From contig NC_091135.1 of the NCBI RefSeq assembly GCF_041381155.1, positions 4,543,620 to 4,607,619 on the forward strand: DNA of 64,000 nt, written 5' to 3'. This document shows, in pieces, positions 51,296 to 62,800 of this stretch (its first letter is position 1; the number at the start of each line of letters is the position of its first letter). Both the position numbers and the translations under genes were made by a program. This DNA is from Argopecten irradians (lineage: Eukaryota; Mollusca; Bivalvia; Pectinida; Pectinidae). The notes under the pieces are model-generated. The model was not told where the DNA came from. It was given only the letters and a program-made list of their open reading frames with translations, and searched no databases.

Positions 51296-53749
51296 TTATT
51301 TTTGTTTTGTTTTTCGACCCGCTTTTTTCCCTAACTTCCCCTTTGATTTATGTTCAACACTTCCAGTGCTCTTTTTAGAACCCCCGGAACTCCCACTTCC
51401 ACTTTCTGAGTTGTTTCCGCCGTTTCCATTTGCTTTTACTAATTTGACACCATTTCCTGTCTTTGGGGTGACTCCACTTCCCTCTGGCGGTGCCGGTGCT
51501 GGTTTTCCAGATATTTGAACTTTCGCAAGTTTGTTTGATGGCTCCAGATCCACTGCCTTTTTGAAGGCCTTACCGGCACGACTGTTGTCACCTGCTTTCT
51601 TCATAGCGTATCCAAATAACGAAAATGCCATAGAGTCTTTCAAACGCTCACACAACTGTTCAAAGTCGTTAACTAACCCCGACATGCCCGTCTGCTTTTT
51701 TAATTGAACAAAGCTGTCGATAAGCAAGTAATAGGCGTATACAATAGACAGGACCTCAACGTAGCCCCTCACTTCAATCTCCTTCCTAACGAAGTCGTCG
51801 ACCACGTAAACTTCCATCTGTCCGTAGTAGTTTGCACATGTCGGATGCTCGCTTTCACTTGAGATTACCGTCTTCAGGTGAGGAACTGCTTCTTCGAATC
51901 TTCCACAGGAGCAAAGGAACTGCGCATACTCAACGAACATTCCTGGTCCATGACCTTCACCTTCGCGACGAAGCGCTTGCTGGAACATCTCGTCAGCTTC
52001 GCGAAGTAGCGGAACTTTGTTTTCTTGAAAAATGTTCGCAGCTGCATGATACAAACATGCCAGGTGCTCGAATAGACCGGATCCCGTATTTCCTTCCACA
52101 TATCTTCGAATCAAATACCGGCTAAAGGTTATAGGTTTCCAGATTTCGCTCGGAGAGATGTCGTTGCTGAATTCGATATTTCTCTGGTTCAGGAGGTGAG
52201 GGATGTACTCCCTTTGTTTCCCAGCCTCTTTTGCACCTAACACTGGCTCCACCAAGTAATCCACGACATCATCCAGAATGGACGCGCAATGGTCGTATCC
52301 AAATTCATGGTAGAATCCGTTACTTAGAGTGTTGCTTGTTTTGATGAACACTTCCACGGCATCCGGTGCCTGGGCCTTATTTTCGTATTTCTTGGCGCTC
52401 TCCATTACAGGTGCAAACACTCTCTTCACGTCGAGATTGTATGGGAAAACGTCTAAGAGGGTATAGTTGTCTCCCAAAGAAAATAACTCCTCGGCTGGTT
52501 TCTTGCGTATGCTCATCAATCTCCTCTCAAGCTGAGAAAGTTGAAGGTCAGAAAGGTGGTCAATCATATTGTTCTTTCTGAGGAAATAGCAGGGTATGTT
52601 TTTCTGTCTGATACCGTCTAAAATCCTATCGAAGACGAGAAAACAGCTGTATGTTGGATTCTTGTGCCACATCCGGGGATCTATTTCCTCACATGTGTAA
52701 AGGAACGTAGCTTTTAGATGGCACGGTAGAATCATACCCTCGGAAAAGGTATGAAGAAACAGAAGATACAGAAGGAGATAGCATTGTCTTTGAGAGTCAT
52801 CTATCTCTTCCAAAATAAGTTTCTTCTCCGCGGCTGCGAATGACATCCGCCACTCGATGTCGGCGGCGGAGGATGCTCCGTTTGCCGTGGGGACAATATG
52901 GATACCCATTGCTAATACCTTTTCGACCGTCCCCTTACTTGGCCAGTTATGAGAACGCTTCCGTGTTTGGAACTCGCCCGCCATAGGGGGCCAAGCTGGA
53001 TATGTGAATGCCAGCTCGTGACCAACCTCGTCCGATTCTACTTCGTTAATAAGACCGCTTTCTTGCTCCGCTGCCTTTTTGCTTTCGCGGTCTTTTTTCG
53101 AACTCGCTAACATCCCTCGCAGGCCCATGGTTGTATGGGGACGGTTGCCTAGATCTAAAGACTTTGCGGGAACGCCAGAAAAGACATCACTAAACTTCAT
53201 ATCGAATCCGTTTGTTCCTTGATTTATCAAGGAGTCCAACATGGATTCTATTGCTCTTTTGTTCATATTAAGTCTCTCCTCAAACTTTTTCTTTGACTTT
53301 TCGCTACTGAGGTAGATAACACCTTTCTTGTTCACTTGTAAGTCTAAATGGGCCATGTTATTACCATTGTCTAAAACTTTCAGTCGACAATAACCTATAT
53401 GCACGCTTTCAGTGGATATCACATAGTTACTATTGTCAGGTTCAATGGAACCTGGAAAGCCAAGAACAACATCCTTTGTATGATAAAACATCACGTCTGG
53501 GTCCTTGCAAAATTTCTTCTTGACGAAGATTCCATCATCCCTTTGATGCACAATTGAGGGTAGTCGCATGCCTTCTCCAAAACAGCCGAACACTGTGGAT
53601 GTCTTTATGGCAAACTGAACCTCTAAGAAGCGACGTGGAATGAAAGAGTGAATGATGAATGCGAAATGAAGATGAGGTGTACCGCTAGTTTCATCTCGTC
53701 CCTCCACGAAGTTTGGACCGTCCAGGGCAGGTGAAGCCCCTTTCTCAGT
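51296..53749 (-). CDS. Mab-21 domain / TPR-like protein (cGAS-like receptor fold), terminal exon
   Basis: Large terminal exon, open for about 817 codons to TAA at 51296. The frame runs upstream of the first GTG to acceptor ..ttatgttgtag, so the exon starts at 53749 (TEKGASPALDG..) and an N-terminal exon is missing. Numbering from the GTG at 53707: nucleotidyltransferase-like part with GCFGEG (41-46) and DPD (69-71), GYCRLK (105-110); Mab-21 core NWPSKGTVEK (254-263), IEWRMSFAAAEK (284-295), CYLLLYLLFLHTF (309-321), HLKATFLYTCEE (330-341), IPCYFLRKNNM (371-381). Helical TPR-like repeats follow at about 550-625 and 690-728 (AFKKAVDLEPSN). A Pro/Gly/Ser-rich linker leads to a basic tail (KLGKKAGRKTKQK). 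Mab-21 proteins share the cGAS fold and are expanded in bivalves. Gly-Cys replaces the usual Gly-Ser, and the expected third acidic residue appears to be Gly229, so catalysis is doubtful. TTTATT at 50965 is a possible poly(A) signal. Confidence 0.85.
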   Translation of the reverse strand, partial: TEKGASPALDGPNFVEGRDETSGTPHLHFAFIIHSFIPRRFLEVQFAIKTSTVFGCFGEGMRLPSIVHQRDDGIFVKKKFCKDPDVMFYHTKDVVLGFPGSIEPDNSNYVISTESVHIGYCRLKVLDNGNNMAHLDLQVNKKGVIYLSSEKSKKKFEERLNMNKRAIESMLDSLINQGTNGFDMKFSDVFSGVPAKSLDLGNRPHTTMGLRGMLASSKKDRESKKAAEQESGLINEVESDEVGHELAFTYPAWPPMAGEFQTRKRSHNWPSKGTVEKVLAMGIHIVPTANGASSAADIEWRMSFAAAEKKLILEEIDDSQRQCYLLLYLLFLHTFSEGMILPCHLKATFLYTCEEIDPRMWHKNPTYSCFLVFDRILDGIRQKNIPCYFLRKNNMIDHLSDLQLSQLERRLMSIRKKPAEELFSLGDNYTLLDVFPYNLDVKRVFAPVMESAKKYENKAQAPDAVEVFIKTSNTLSNGFYHEFGYDHCASILDDVVDYLVEPVLGAKEAGKQREYIPHLLNQRNIEFSNDISPSEIWKPITFSRYLIRRYVEGNTGSGLFEHLACLYHAAANIFQENKVPLLREADEMFQQALRREGEGHGPGMFVEYAQFLCSCGRFEEAVPHLKTVISSESEHPTCANYYGQMEVYVVDDFVRKEIEVRGYVEVLSIVYAYYLLIDSFVQLKKQTGMSGLVNDFEQLCERLKDSMAFSLFGYAMKKAGDNSRAGKAFKKAVDLEPSNKLAKVQISGKPAPAPPEGSGVTPKTGNGVKLVKANGNGGNNSESGSGSSGGSKKSTGSVEHKSKGKLGKKAGRKTKQK

Positions 53750-53764
53750 CTACAACATAAAATC

Positions 53765-55905
53765 AAACCACTTTTAAGGAATGTATTCAGATGAGCTTTT
53801 ACAAAATTTGCATATCATTTTTTTCCGAATAAACGAATTTGAAGTATGAAACAAATAATTCCTTTGCACAACAAACAGTGACTTCCATGAAATGAAATAT
53901 AAACTCCTCGGCCATCTCCGTTAAGACTCGTACAGCAACGATGCTATTGTTATGTTGTCGATAATGGTCTGGACGTCAATATTGATTACTGTGTATGTAA
54001 AAAGATAAGAAACCAATCTCACGCTTCAAAGAGATAAAAGGTCCAAGTTTACATCAATAATTAGATATTTCGAAAGTTTAAGTCTCTGTGATGCAGTGTT
54101 TAGATGCAATAAATATAACACAAATGCAGTTTCGACACTCCAGAGACATTTGAAGATCAGTTTCAATAGGATATTTCTGAAGGAGATGACTACTTTCAGA
54201 GAAACACTAAATAATTTATCCGTTTTCAACAACTTCCAAGGCTGTTGTTGTCTTGTCGATAAAGATAAAAACAAAACAATACAATAATGTACTGTAAAGT
54301 GCTTTAAATTCGTGGAACCAATGTTTTTGCGGTTTTCTATATGAAGGCCATGTTCACGAAGGAGGTAATTACATTTCGCGGTTCATTAATTCCTACATGC
54401 ATGATTCTTTGAAAGTGTGTTCTATGGTAAGTCGTTGATTTTCTGAACATTTCGCTGGTGTTTAAAATTCGCGAGTTTCAATGAAAACTCGAATATAGCA
54501 AAATCAACCTCCCGCGAAAGTTAACCGCGATGTAGTATACATAAATTACTAGCTCTCACTTTTACCACATCTTCTCAGTAGGTATACGATCGAAACGTTC
54601 ATCCCAATGCAAGACAATATAAACGCATGTTATGCTATATTTTCGAAAACGTTCATATAAACTCTTGGGTATATTATCCACCTGATAAGCAATAGCTTTA
54701 AGCAGTTTATTCATTAGATAATTTATACATATATGTATACTATTTAAATCTCAGGTATCTATTTATGTCGGAGATTGTCAAGACGATTTTCTAACCAATA
54801 TGACATACATGTCTGAATTTCATCTACATGTAAAAGTTGATATGTTCGATGGTGTTCAATCCTATTTCATTATATATATTAACAAATGGGTAGGGTTATC
54901 GGGGGATAAGTGACGACCGCAGTGTGTTGTACTAATACTGATGTGGGACTAATTTAACGTCTATACCCGGGATTAGTTAAATTAATTATTAATTCTTCGC
55001 TGATACCCGCTGTTAACGAGGTAAAATACCTGTCAATCATTACACATGACAACAGAATGTACAATGTTACAGGTAGATATTCTACTTTCTGCCTTTCGTT
55101 ATGAAGAACTAATGTATCTGTTCGTCTACCACGAAGGCTTATGCCTTTTTATTCTTTTTGAAAATAATCATTCATACTTTGTACGAGGTATTTGTTCATG
55201 TATAATATGATCATAGTGTACATATTGACGAAATGTCCTTGGGATATAAACGGGCTTTTAGAATGTATAGAAACTATATTCATATTAATTAAATATAACC
55301 TGTCTTCATATTCATGGGTTGCATGGTCGATATATTTTGATGAATAGTGACATGATTAAATAATTCATATCAAGTGATATATCATGATTGTTTTATAAAG
55401 AATGCTACACTCAAGGATTTTCCCATGTGTCCTTTTAATTAAATTTTTAACGGAGTGCATTGAAGTTCAATTACCCGCTCGTTTGGTTTTCAGTGTAAAC
55501 TTCCTTAGATAATAAGGTACATCTAAAAATGAATTGTAACTTTAAATATACACATACGAATTTGCAAATTACATTTGAGTCTGTAACATGAACGGCAAAC
55601 ATACAGACTGAATCAAGTTAACGAACTACTTTTGGGGTAAAGACAATCTTTATATTCGAGCGATTACTATCACTGCCGTTATATCCACCCTTTGAAAGTC
55701 ATAAGAAAACTGAAGGCAGTCCAGGGAAAATCTGACCAATCACAGGCATGCAATAATTTCTTTTAAAGAACTAGGCTAAAGTGTCATTAACTTATTTTAT
55801 GTGTATCGAATGACTACCTGTCTAATCTGTGGTCGAACACCTTTTTTGTTGTATTTTGTTTTTATTTTCAAACATTTTACACAGTATATAAAAATGGACA
55901 CTAGC
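53765..55905. other. Probable intron or 5' flank of the Mab-21 gene
   Basis: Upstream (minus-strand) of the acceptor at 53750. The missing N-terminal exon should lie here or beyond, but none could be identified with confidence. AT-rich, no repeats recognised. Confidence 0.4.
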
Positions 55906-55909
55906 AAGA

Positions 55910-56045
55910 CACAAAATGCATCCATGCATGCATAAATACATGCATACAATGTACAAACATACTATATGGCAACACATGTATACACAAACATACATGTATA
56001 AATATGCACGTATAATACATATGCATGCATACATACATTCCTGCA
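55910..56045. repeat. CATG/CATA-rich low-complexity tract
   Basis: Imperfect tetranucleotide-like run of catgcata, atacatgc and cacatgta. Apparent Met/Tyr/Cys-rich open frames on the minus strand are products of this composition. Confidence 0.8.
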
Positions 56046-56884
56046 TGTTCTGTGGTCGTACATAGATCATTCAGTTTTGCTATTGTATATTCCATGGGTG
56101 ATCATAAATCCTGTGATACAGGACATAGGTAAAACTATAGAACTAAAGAAGCCTGATGTAAGAATATTGAAAAATAATGAAAAAAAAAACATATCCCAAA
56201 TATATGAAATCTGGCCGATACCACGAAATTCAGACTCTATAGCAATACCATTATTTCAAGCTAGGATTGACTGTTTGACATTTCAAATCTTTACCTTGAT
56301 ATAAACACACAACCTATTGGGCGTATTGGCCATTTCCACACAACTGTCTGTTACCCAATTCAACAACTTTTAAGATCTGAGATTTAGGCTGGCTAGGACC
56401 CGTCAGCGCCTAACGGGTTATTATCACGAAAGGTAATTTGTCATACTAGTTATCCCTATGCTTTCAAGTGAAGCCTTTTTAAATAGACATTTAAACGTGC
56501 CCGGAGCAAAGGTACGGGCTCCACGTTACGGGGTTACAAGCTACCATAAAGGAATCCACATGTTGATAAATGTGTAATGTTAATCGCGAAGTTCAGTATT
56601 GCAATGTATCAAACTTACTATTAATCAAAATACAAGAGCTCTTCTGAGGGGTATTTGCTCTCAGAAAAAGTCCTTCTAGTGATCGACGGGTATTGCTGTT
56701 ACATGAAGAGCATAAATTATACTAGCAATTAAAACTACAATAACGTGTACCAGAGTTGCGATGATATAATATCCTAAAAACATTAAAACATACATGCATA
56801 GTTACAGTAGAACCAAAACCCACATCAACAACAGAACAAAATTAACATACAATTGGACGTCGGAGACACATCTTTGATTTGGTA

Positions 56885-57365
56885 GGGTTTATCATATTTA
56901 CGTCCTACTAACAACCAGGGTTATGTAAGGACAGTCTCCCGTGTATGTGGTGGCATTCGTGTGTGAAGTGCGAGTTCTGGAAGACTACTGCATAATTGTG
57001 TTGTGTCTTCTTCTAAAGTCGAACTCTTGCCCTTTATCACTGACGCATGCCGCCGAAGACACCAAACCGACACCCCACACGGTCATATTATACTGACAAC
57101 AGGCGAACCAGTCGTCTCACTTAATGTTACACGCTAAGCAGGAACAGAAACGGCTACTTTCATAGACTAGAGTGTGTCTCAACCAGGACACAGAACCCAG
57201 AGCCTACCTCACAGGGTCAAATGAAGGCGAAAAGTGAGGTGATGTCAAGGGAGACGTTAGGGAAAAAAGTCAGTTAAGAAGAAGGAAAAAGGTAATATCC
57301 TAAATTTAGTCGCCATTCACCATAAAGGGCAGCAGGTACACTTCTTACACCCTAACTGTAGGACC
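56885..57365 (-). repeat. Family A repeat, nearly full length
   Basis: Reverse-orientation copy: tail (acgtcctactaacaaccagg), ggcattcgtgtgtgaagtgc, gccgccgaagacacc, caggcgaaccagtcgtctca, and head (cctaaatttagtcgccattc, gggcagcaggtacac). Mirrors the 9.07 kb copy over ~480 bp. Confidence 0.7.
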
Positions 57366-58509
57366 CCAGTGACAGGATGTAACACAAAAGTACAAATATA
57401 AACGAAATGGGTTTGTTCTATTTATATGTGTTTAAAATACTGTTGTATTACCGTGAGAAGCCATCGAGATCGAAATTGCAAGATGTGCATTGTACACGTA
57501 TATGTATTCAATGTTCGACTATCTTTGCTAGCAAAATGCACCACCACGACGATGCTTACACGGCGCTTACCACCCTATAAATGTCAACAAAAACTGGATT
57601 AAAGAGGGGTAAAATTTGTAAAGTAAATCAAGCATTAAATAAAGATATTAATAGCAACTCCTAAGAGATATTAAATTCTGTATAAGTACGTGTGTATGCT
57701 ATTCAGGCGACACTTAGTATCGTCCTTTACAAGTTTAAATAGTAAGCTTCTTTTCAACATTCTGCTACTAGTTTAAGCAACAACCTCACGTGGACAAAGG
57801 ATAATAAAATCCCTATATATTTGCCTTTTACTTTACACGTGTATTCCAAATCTATCACAGCCCAATGTCAATATACAACATATGGCTAAGCTCGGCATTT
57901 TATCTTATCAGATATTTCGCTCAGGATAAATTTACTTTTATACAACAAATGTAGTTTCTGGAAATAATTTTCTTCTCTGAGCAATTTCAAACACGGGTTA
58001 ACACAACACGTTCATATCTCTTTCTTTGAAACTAAACAAATAGCAAAAGTCAAGAGTCTTGTTTTGCCTAGGATTATTGATTCCTATTAACGATCAAATC
58101 AATAAAAGGAACATAATATTTGTCTGTAACTAAGAGTAAATTTGCATTGTACCACGTTTGTATCAAAAACATTGCAGCAATGAAAAAACGCGATCGGACC
58201 CTTTTGACCGCTTTGGTTAAAGGCTTCTATAACACTTCCGGCACTGAAGCTAGACTGTCATAATACAAAAAAGTGATGAACTCTGTTTTATGTGTGCAGA
58301 CTTATACACCCAAAACAAGCCACAATGTAGCCACTGTTTTCCAGAAATTAAACACATAGTCATATTGGATATATTTGGTGCCGAGGACTCACAATTTCCA
58401 TTTCGACATCATACAGTATCCTTGTTATTATCTTGATCACTGACTGAGCTACTAAAAGTCTGCTGAAGTAGATACGACTTACGAACACCCGAAAATAATA
58501 AGACGACTA

Positions 58510-58823
58510 GTTGTATCCATGAACACACAACATTGGGAATACTGAAACAAGACTCTTAGCGGCCATGCATCTGTCAAGACTAACCTGTTGTAATCATGAA
58601 CACACAACATTGGGAATTCTGAAACAAGACTCTAGACGGTCATGCATCTGTCAAGACTAACCTGTTGTAATCATGAACACACAACATTGGGAATACTGAA
58701 AAAGACTCTTGGCGGTCATGTATCTGTCCAGACTAACCTGTTGTGACCATGAACACACAACATTGGGAATATTGTAACATTGTAACAAGACGCTGGGTGG
58801 TCAAACATTTGTCAAGACTAATA
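58510..58823. repeat. Tandem repeat, 4 units of ~77 bp
   Basis: Units start at 58510, 58588, 58665 and 58741. Each contains CATGAACACACAACATTGGG, then a tgaaacaagactct segment, a ggcggtcatgcat segment and ctgtcaagactaacctgttg. The last unit is the most diverged. Confidence 0.92.
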
Positions 58824-59247
58824 TATTAACTCTCCTTTGAAGAATTGAAGAGTTATCTCATATATCATTGATAATTGATTTGTTGAAGTACGAGGATAAC
58901 GGCCATATCAGCTTAATGTTTACAATGATTTATTGGGAATATTGGAACATAAACAAGCAAAATAAATTAACCCTGACTCCGTGTATAGTATTCGGATCAG
59001 TACAATCAGAATTGGAGAAGTATTATGGTGTTTTATCATAACATTTGGCACAGCAATATATATACACCTTGATTTATGCCCGACTTATGAATGCATGGTG
59101 CACAGGCCTAAAGCCACAAGCCAAAAATTCATTCAATGATATCTTTGTTCATTATCATATACCTGTGTATATCACCTGAAATAATTCAGACCAGATCTAC
59201 CTTTATCGATTTACCTAATTCTATTCTTATAACATAGTTGTACGTAC

Positions 59248-59770
59248 CCCGATATATTTAGCCTGAGCCATGACGAGTGATCCTTGGGGCCGGTATACAA
59301 TCCCTACCCTCACGGGTTTGTTGGACAATCCATGGTGTGTACGAGTTTACTGACGTCCAGGTCCTTTCCTGATCAGTCACGATCTTCCGTGAGAATGAGG
59401 TCCCCACGACTTCCGCTCCGAAGCAGATCGATATCCTGGATACAGATATAAATATCAACAGTAGCGTTGTTGCTGTGCAGGTAAAGGCTATACTTGTCAC
59501 ACCTGTACAGGTAAAAATATATAAATCATGATATCTTGTGATAAGTCAATAATCTTACTGAATTAATTTATTTCGATTCCCTTCTGGTGGTATTTTGTTG
59601 TTTATTCTTCGGCGTATAGATTTCCAAACACCGTCCGCCCAATCCTTAAAGAAATAATTGTATCGAATAAAACTTATATTTGCGATAAAGAAATTATGGA
59701 TAGCCATTGAATGCATATCAAAGCATTTGGGGAAATTTAAAATGTTACCACAGAAATCGTCTGCATTCAT
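59248..59770 (-). pseudogene. Degenerate two-exon gene fragment
   Basis: Exon A (59770-59559) opens at ATG (MNADDFCGNILNFPKC.., later KSIRRRINNKIPPEGNR) and ends in phase 2 at donor GTAAGA. A 56 bp putative intron ends in ttttacctgtacag, and exon B starts at 59502 in the matching phase (CDKYSLYLHSNNATVDIYIC). After a TGA at 59375 the coding look continues (SGKDLDVSKLVHTMD), and after a frame change it continues again (VRVGIVYRPQGSLVMAQAKY) to a GTACGT donor at 59247. The stop plus frameshift suggest a decayed copy of a multi-exon gene. The family is not recognised. A competing frame stays open across 59500-59258, so the reading is uncertain. Confidence 0.35.
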
Positions 59771-59779
59771 ATATTATTG

Positions 59780-61900
59780 ATATCATTGATTTATTATATC
59801 ATTACAATAAACGCATTATCGCTGTGAGTATTATTACTGAACAGCACGCCAGCCAAACAGTTTTTGAACACACACAAACACACACATATATATTTACCTC
59901 TACGTAATGCGCTGGGTTTTAAATTCCATTAGAGGGTTTAAATATCCACACTTTATATAATTCATTCAGATATCCAACAGTAGCTCGGCAGGGTTCATTA
60001 GTTTAAATCGTGTTCCTTTTCAGTCGATCGCTCAATTCAAATCCAGAACAGGTTTTAATCAAGCGGCACACATAGAAATTTTATAGCGTTACACATACAC
60101 ACAAATATATATATAGATCCTTTAGGGTACCCTTTCGTCTTTATAATGTCCAAATACAAGCCCCTCCCTATCTTTGTATATAGGATATAGACATTCATGT
60201 ACATACAGATCTAACATTAGTTGGTGTTATGTCCAGGTCCTAATGGCAGACAATGATTTCTTTTAGCTGATTCACATTTGTCCCACCAATGTAAAGGTTA
60301 TAGTTGTAGTCTGACACAAACGGTATATATCTTCAAAATTTGATAGGAAGAAATATGGTGATTAATAACGGGTTTTGCATAAGTAATAAACCTCCAGTAT
60401 CAAAAACGTTCTCCTTACTTACTTACAAACTTAGTACTGATTTGGGCCCAGTTAGTTGAAGGTGATTAGACTAATCGCAGTTTAATGAAAACTTTCAAAT
60501 CAAACTAGTTATTGTAATTATACTAATTTTACAAAAAAATAAATAAAAATATCTACATACTTTTCTTAATTTTAGAGAAGACGTACGTATAATCACATAC
60601 TTTGCAGTAAATGAAAAATACCACAAATCAGGTGATCATGCCAAATGCCCATTAAACAACTGGGCCGTTAACAAAACTGATTCTGATGATCCTAATGCAA
60701 CTCATTAGAGTAGTGTTATGTTCAATTAATTATCAAAGACACTACAAGCTTTCGATGGTATACTGATGGCGTTTGCCTTGACAAAATTAAAGGCCTTGAA
60801 TATTAGACCCAAGCGATTGCGTTCATTGGTCCATTCCATCTACATAACTTGTTGCAACTGAAGTGAAGGTATGAATGACGGTTCCGATTACAAAAATCAT
60901 TGGATTCATCTCTAGATTTTAAAATGCAATCAAAGTCGGCCACAACAAGATTCAAGTCTACTTCTTAGTCGCTCAATCAACCCCTCCAAATAAAAGATAC
61001 TAAAAGAATAGTAACGCAAAGAAGATACTGCAAAGAAGTGATGGGGAAAAGCGTATCATAATTATGAAAGGACAACTTATACATGAACACTGATAACCAT
61101 GTTTTACTCGTTTTTTAAAAGAAAATTTTTTTTTTTGTTTTTTGTTTTTGAATAATCCTAACACAACACATCGAGAATAAATTGCTCGCATTTGTTAGGG
61201 AGGAAAAGGGTGCATTAGTAAAGGAGAAACGTTGAAAACTAGACGAAAATTGTTACTCTTGAACAGGAATGGAACCCATGCCGCATTGGTGAGAAACGAG
61301 ATCTGCTCGATCGCTCTAAACCATCTAAATAATGCACATACGAAAAGTAATTTTTTGGGATATCATTATTATCCGATATCATTAGACATTTACTGCAGGT
61401 TAGTTTAAAACAATTGTCGTTACATTATATTGTTATAAACGTTACACATACATGTGTGGTGTCTGTCTATTCTTCTCCGGAGTCCTAGCAGTGCATACAC
61501 ACCATTGTGATAAATCATTACGACCCATAAACGGCGACTTGTGAAACGATAGACCACTGATAAAGAAAAACAATTAAGTCCAAGAGATCGAAACAAAGGG
61601 TAAGCCGATAATACTATGGGTTTTAATCGATACACACCGAGTGTCAAAATTGTTCCTTTTAACGCAAGCACATTCTGATCAATAAGGACACTGACCCATA
61701 AAATTGGTAGTACTATCAGTACTGTAGCCTACTAATATAGGCTAGTTGATGGTCATGAAAAAAATGTAAAGAGTTTTCTATCCTGTATTTCACGCTGTTT
61801 ATATGAATTATGCTTTAGGTCATTACCACTTGACTACAATTGTGTCACCCTCTTTTCAATCCATATCTGTCCGCTTACCTCTTTAAATAAGCTGATGTCC
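59780..61900. other. Spacer, no supported gene
   Basis: AT-rich. Short (ca)n and (ta)n stretches occur near 59870 and 60100. Open frames are at chance level. Confidence 0.45.
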
Positions 61901-61904
61901 AGAC

Positions 61905-62083
61905 ATATTACCAAAAGTCTGCCATCTCTTGGTCACGAGTTCGAATCCCGTGTAGGGCAGTTGCCAGGTACTGACCAATGATCAGTGGTTTTTTTCTCCG
62001 GGTATTCTGGCTTTCCTCTATCAATAAACCTAGAACGTCGTTACATGACCCTGCCTGTTAATAGGAAGTTAAACAAACAAAAC
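61905..62083 (+). mobile_element. Meta-domain SINE with intact B box
   Basis: B box GTTCGAATCCC at 61939, then GGGCAGTTGCCAGGTACTGA, GATCAGTGGTTTTTTTCTCC and GGCTTTCCTC blocks (Meta-domain core), and the tail CCTGTTAATAGGAAGTTAAAC. The A box is poorly preserved. It lies directly before a family A inverted pair. Confidence 0.7.
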
Positions 62084-62099
62084 CCTAAGTTACATATGC

Positions 62100-62320
62100 G
62101 GCGGTGCGTTGCAGTTAGGGCGTTGCAATTTATACCTGCTGTCCCATGATGTGAAAAGGCGACTTAATTTAGGATCTTTCTTCTCTTCCTACCTGATTTG
62201 TCTTCGACAGCATGCGTTAATGATATTATCAGATAGCACTTTAAAACTATCCACTTTTGTAGAAGACGCAGCATGAATATACCACAGTCTTCCAAAACAC
62301 ATACACGCATCACACTGTCA
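62100..62320 (+). repeat. Family A repeat head and middle
   Basis: gcagttagggcgttgcaatt, tacctgctgtccca, aaaggcgacttaatttagga and cagatagcactttaaaac. Followed tail-to-tail by an inverted copy. Confidence 0.6.
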
Positions 62321-62349
62321 TCTCACATGACACTATGCTACATGTATCA

Positions 62350-62800
62350 TTTGTTTGATTAAATACCTTTTAACAGCCAGGGTCATATAAGGTCGGCCTC
62401 CCATGCATGCGGTGTTTAGCGTGTATAAAATGTGTTTGTGTGTGTTTTACTGCGGTATGTTTGTGTTATATGGTATATTCATGTGTAATGGAATTCTTAC
62501 CCTTTTTTTTACTAAACCACTGAAGATTGCCGCCGAAGACATCAAGAAAAGCCCCGCCCGATCACATACTGACAGCGGACGAACCAGTCGTTCCACTCTC
62601 TTAAATGCTGGGCGCTAAGCAGGAGCAGGAACTATACAACTGTTATAGACGCTGGTGAGTCTCTTACGGGGGACAGAACCCACCTCACAGTAGCGAGCGC
62701 CCACTTTAAGGCCAAAAGTGAAGAGGTGTCCAGAGAGACGTCACGCAATAGAGGCAGCAGATGCTCTTTGTGGAGAAGGCTCTAGCTTCTGTTCTCTTAT
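62350..62800 (-). repeat. Family A repeat, inverted copy
   Basis: Reverse-orientation tail (ttttaacagccagggtcata), tttactgcggtatg, ttgccgccgaagacatc, gacgaaccagtcgttccact and gggcgctaagcaggagcag. The 71-codon plus frame inside it is an artefact. Confidence 0.65.

Noticed and set aside
56077..56304. 75-codon plus-strand open frame
   Set aside because: No ATG at the start, lies at the edge of a low-complexity tract, no family resemblance.
58270..58395. Possible reverse transcriptase C-terminal relic (CSHC..FPEIKHIV)
   Set aside because: Resembles LINE zinc-finger-like ends only loosely, with no supporting upstream blocks.
53749..59271. MAQAKYIG block at 59.27 kb as the first exon of the Mab-21 gene
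   Set aside because: Phases (0/0) and strand would allow it, but the coding look continues upstream of that ATG in the same frame, so it belongs to the decayed fragment rather than a first exon.
61931..61955. tRNA gene at the B box
   Set aside because: Only the B box is intact, without a foldable cloverleaf; the context is a SINE.
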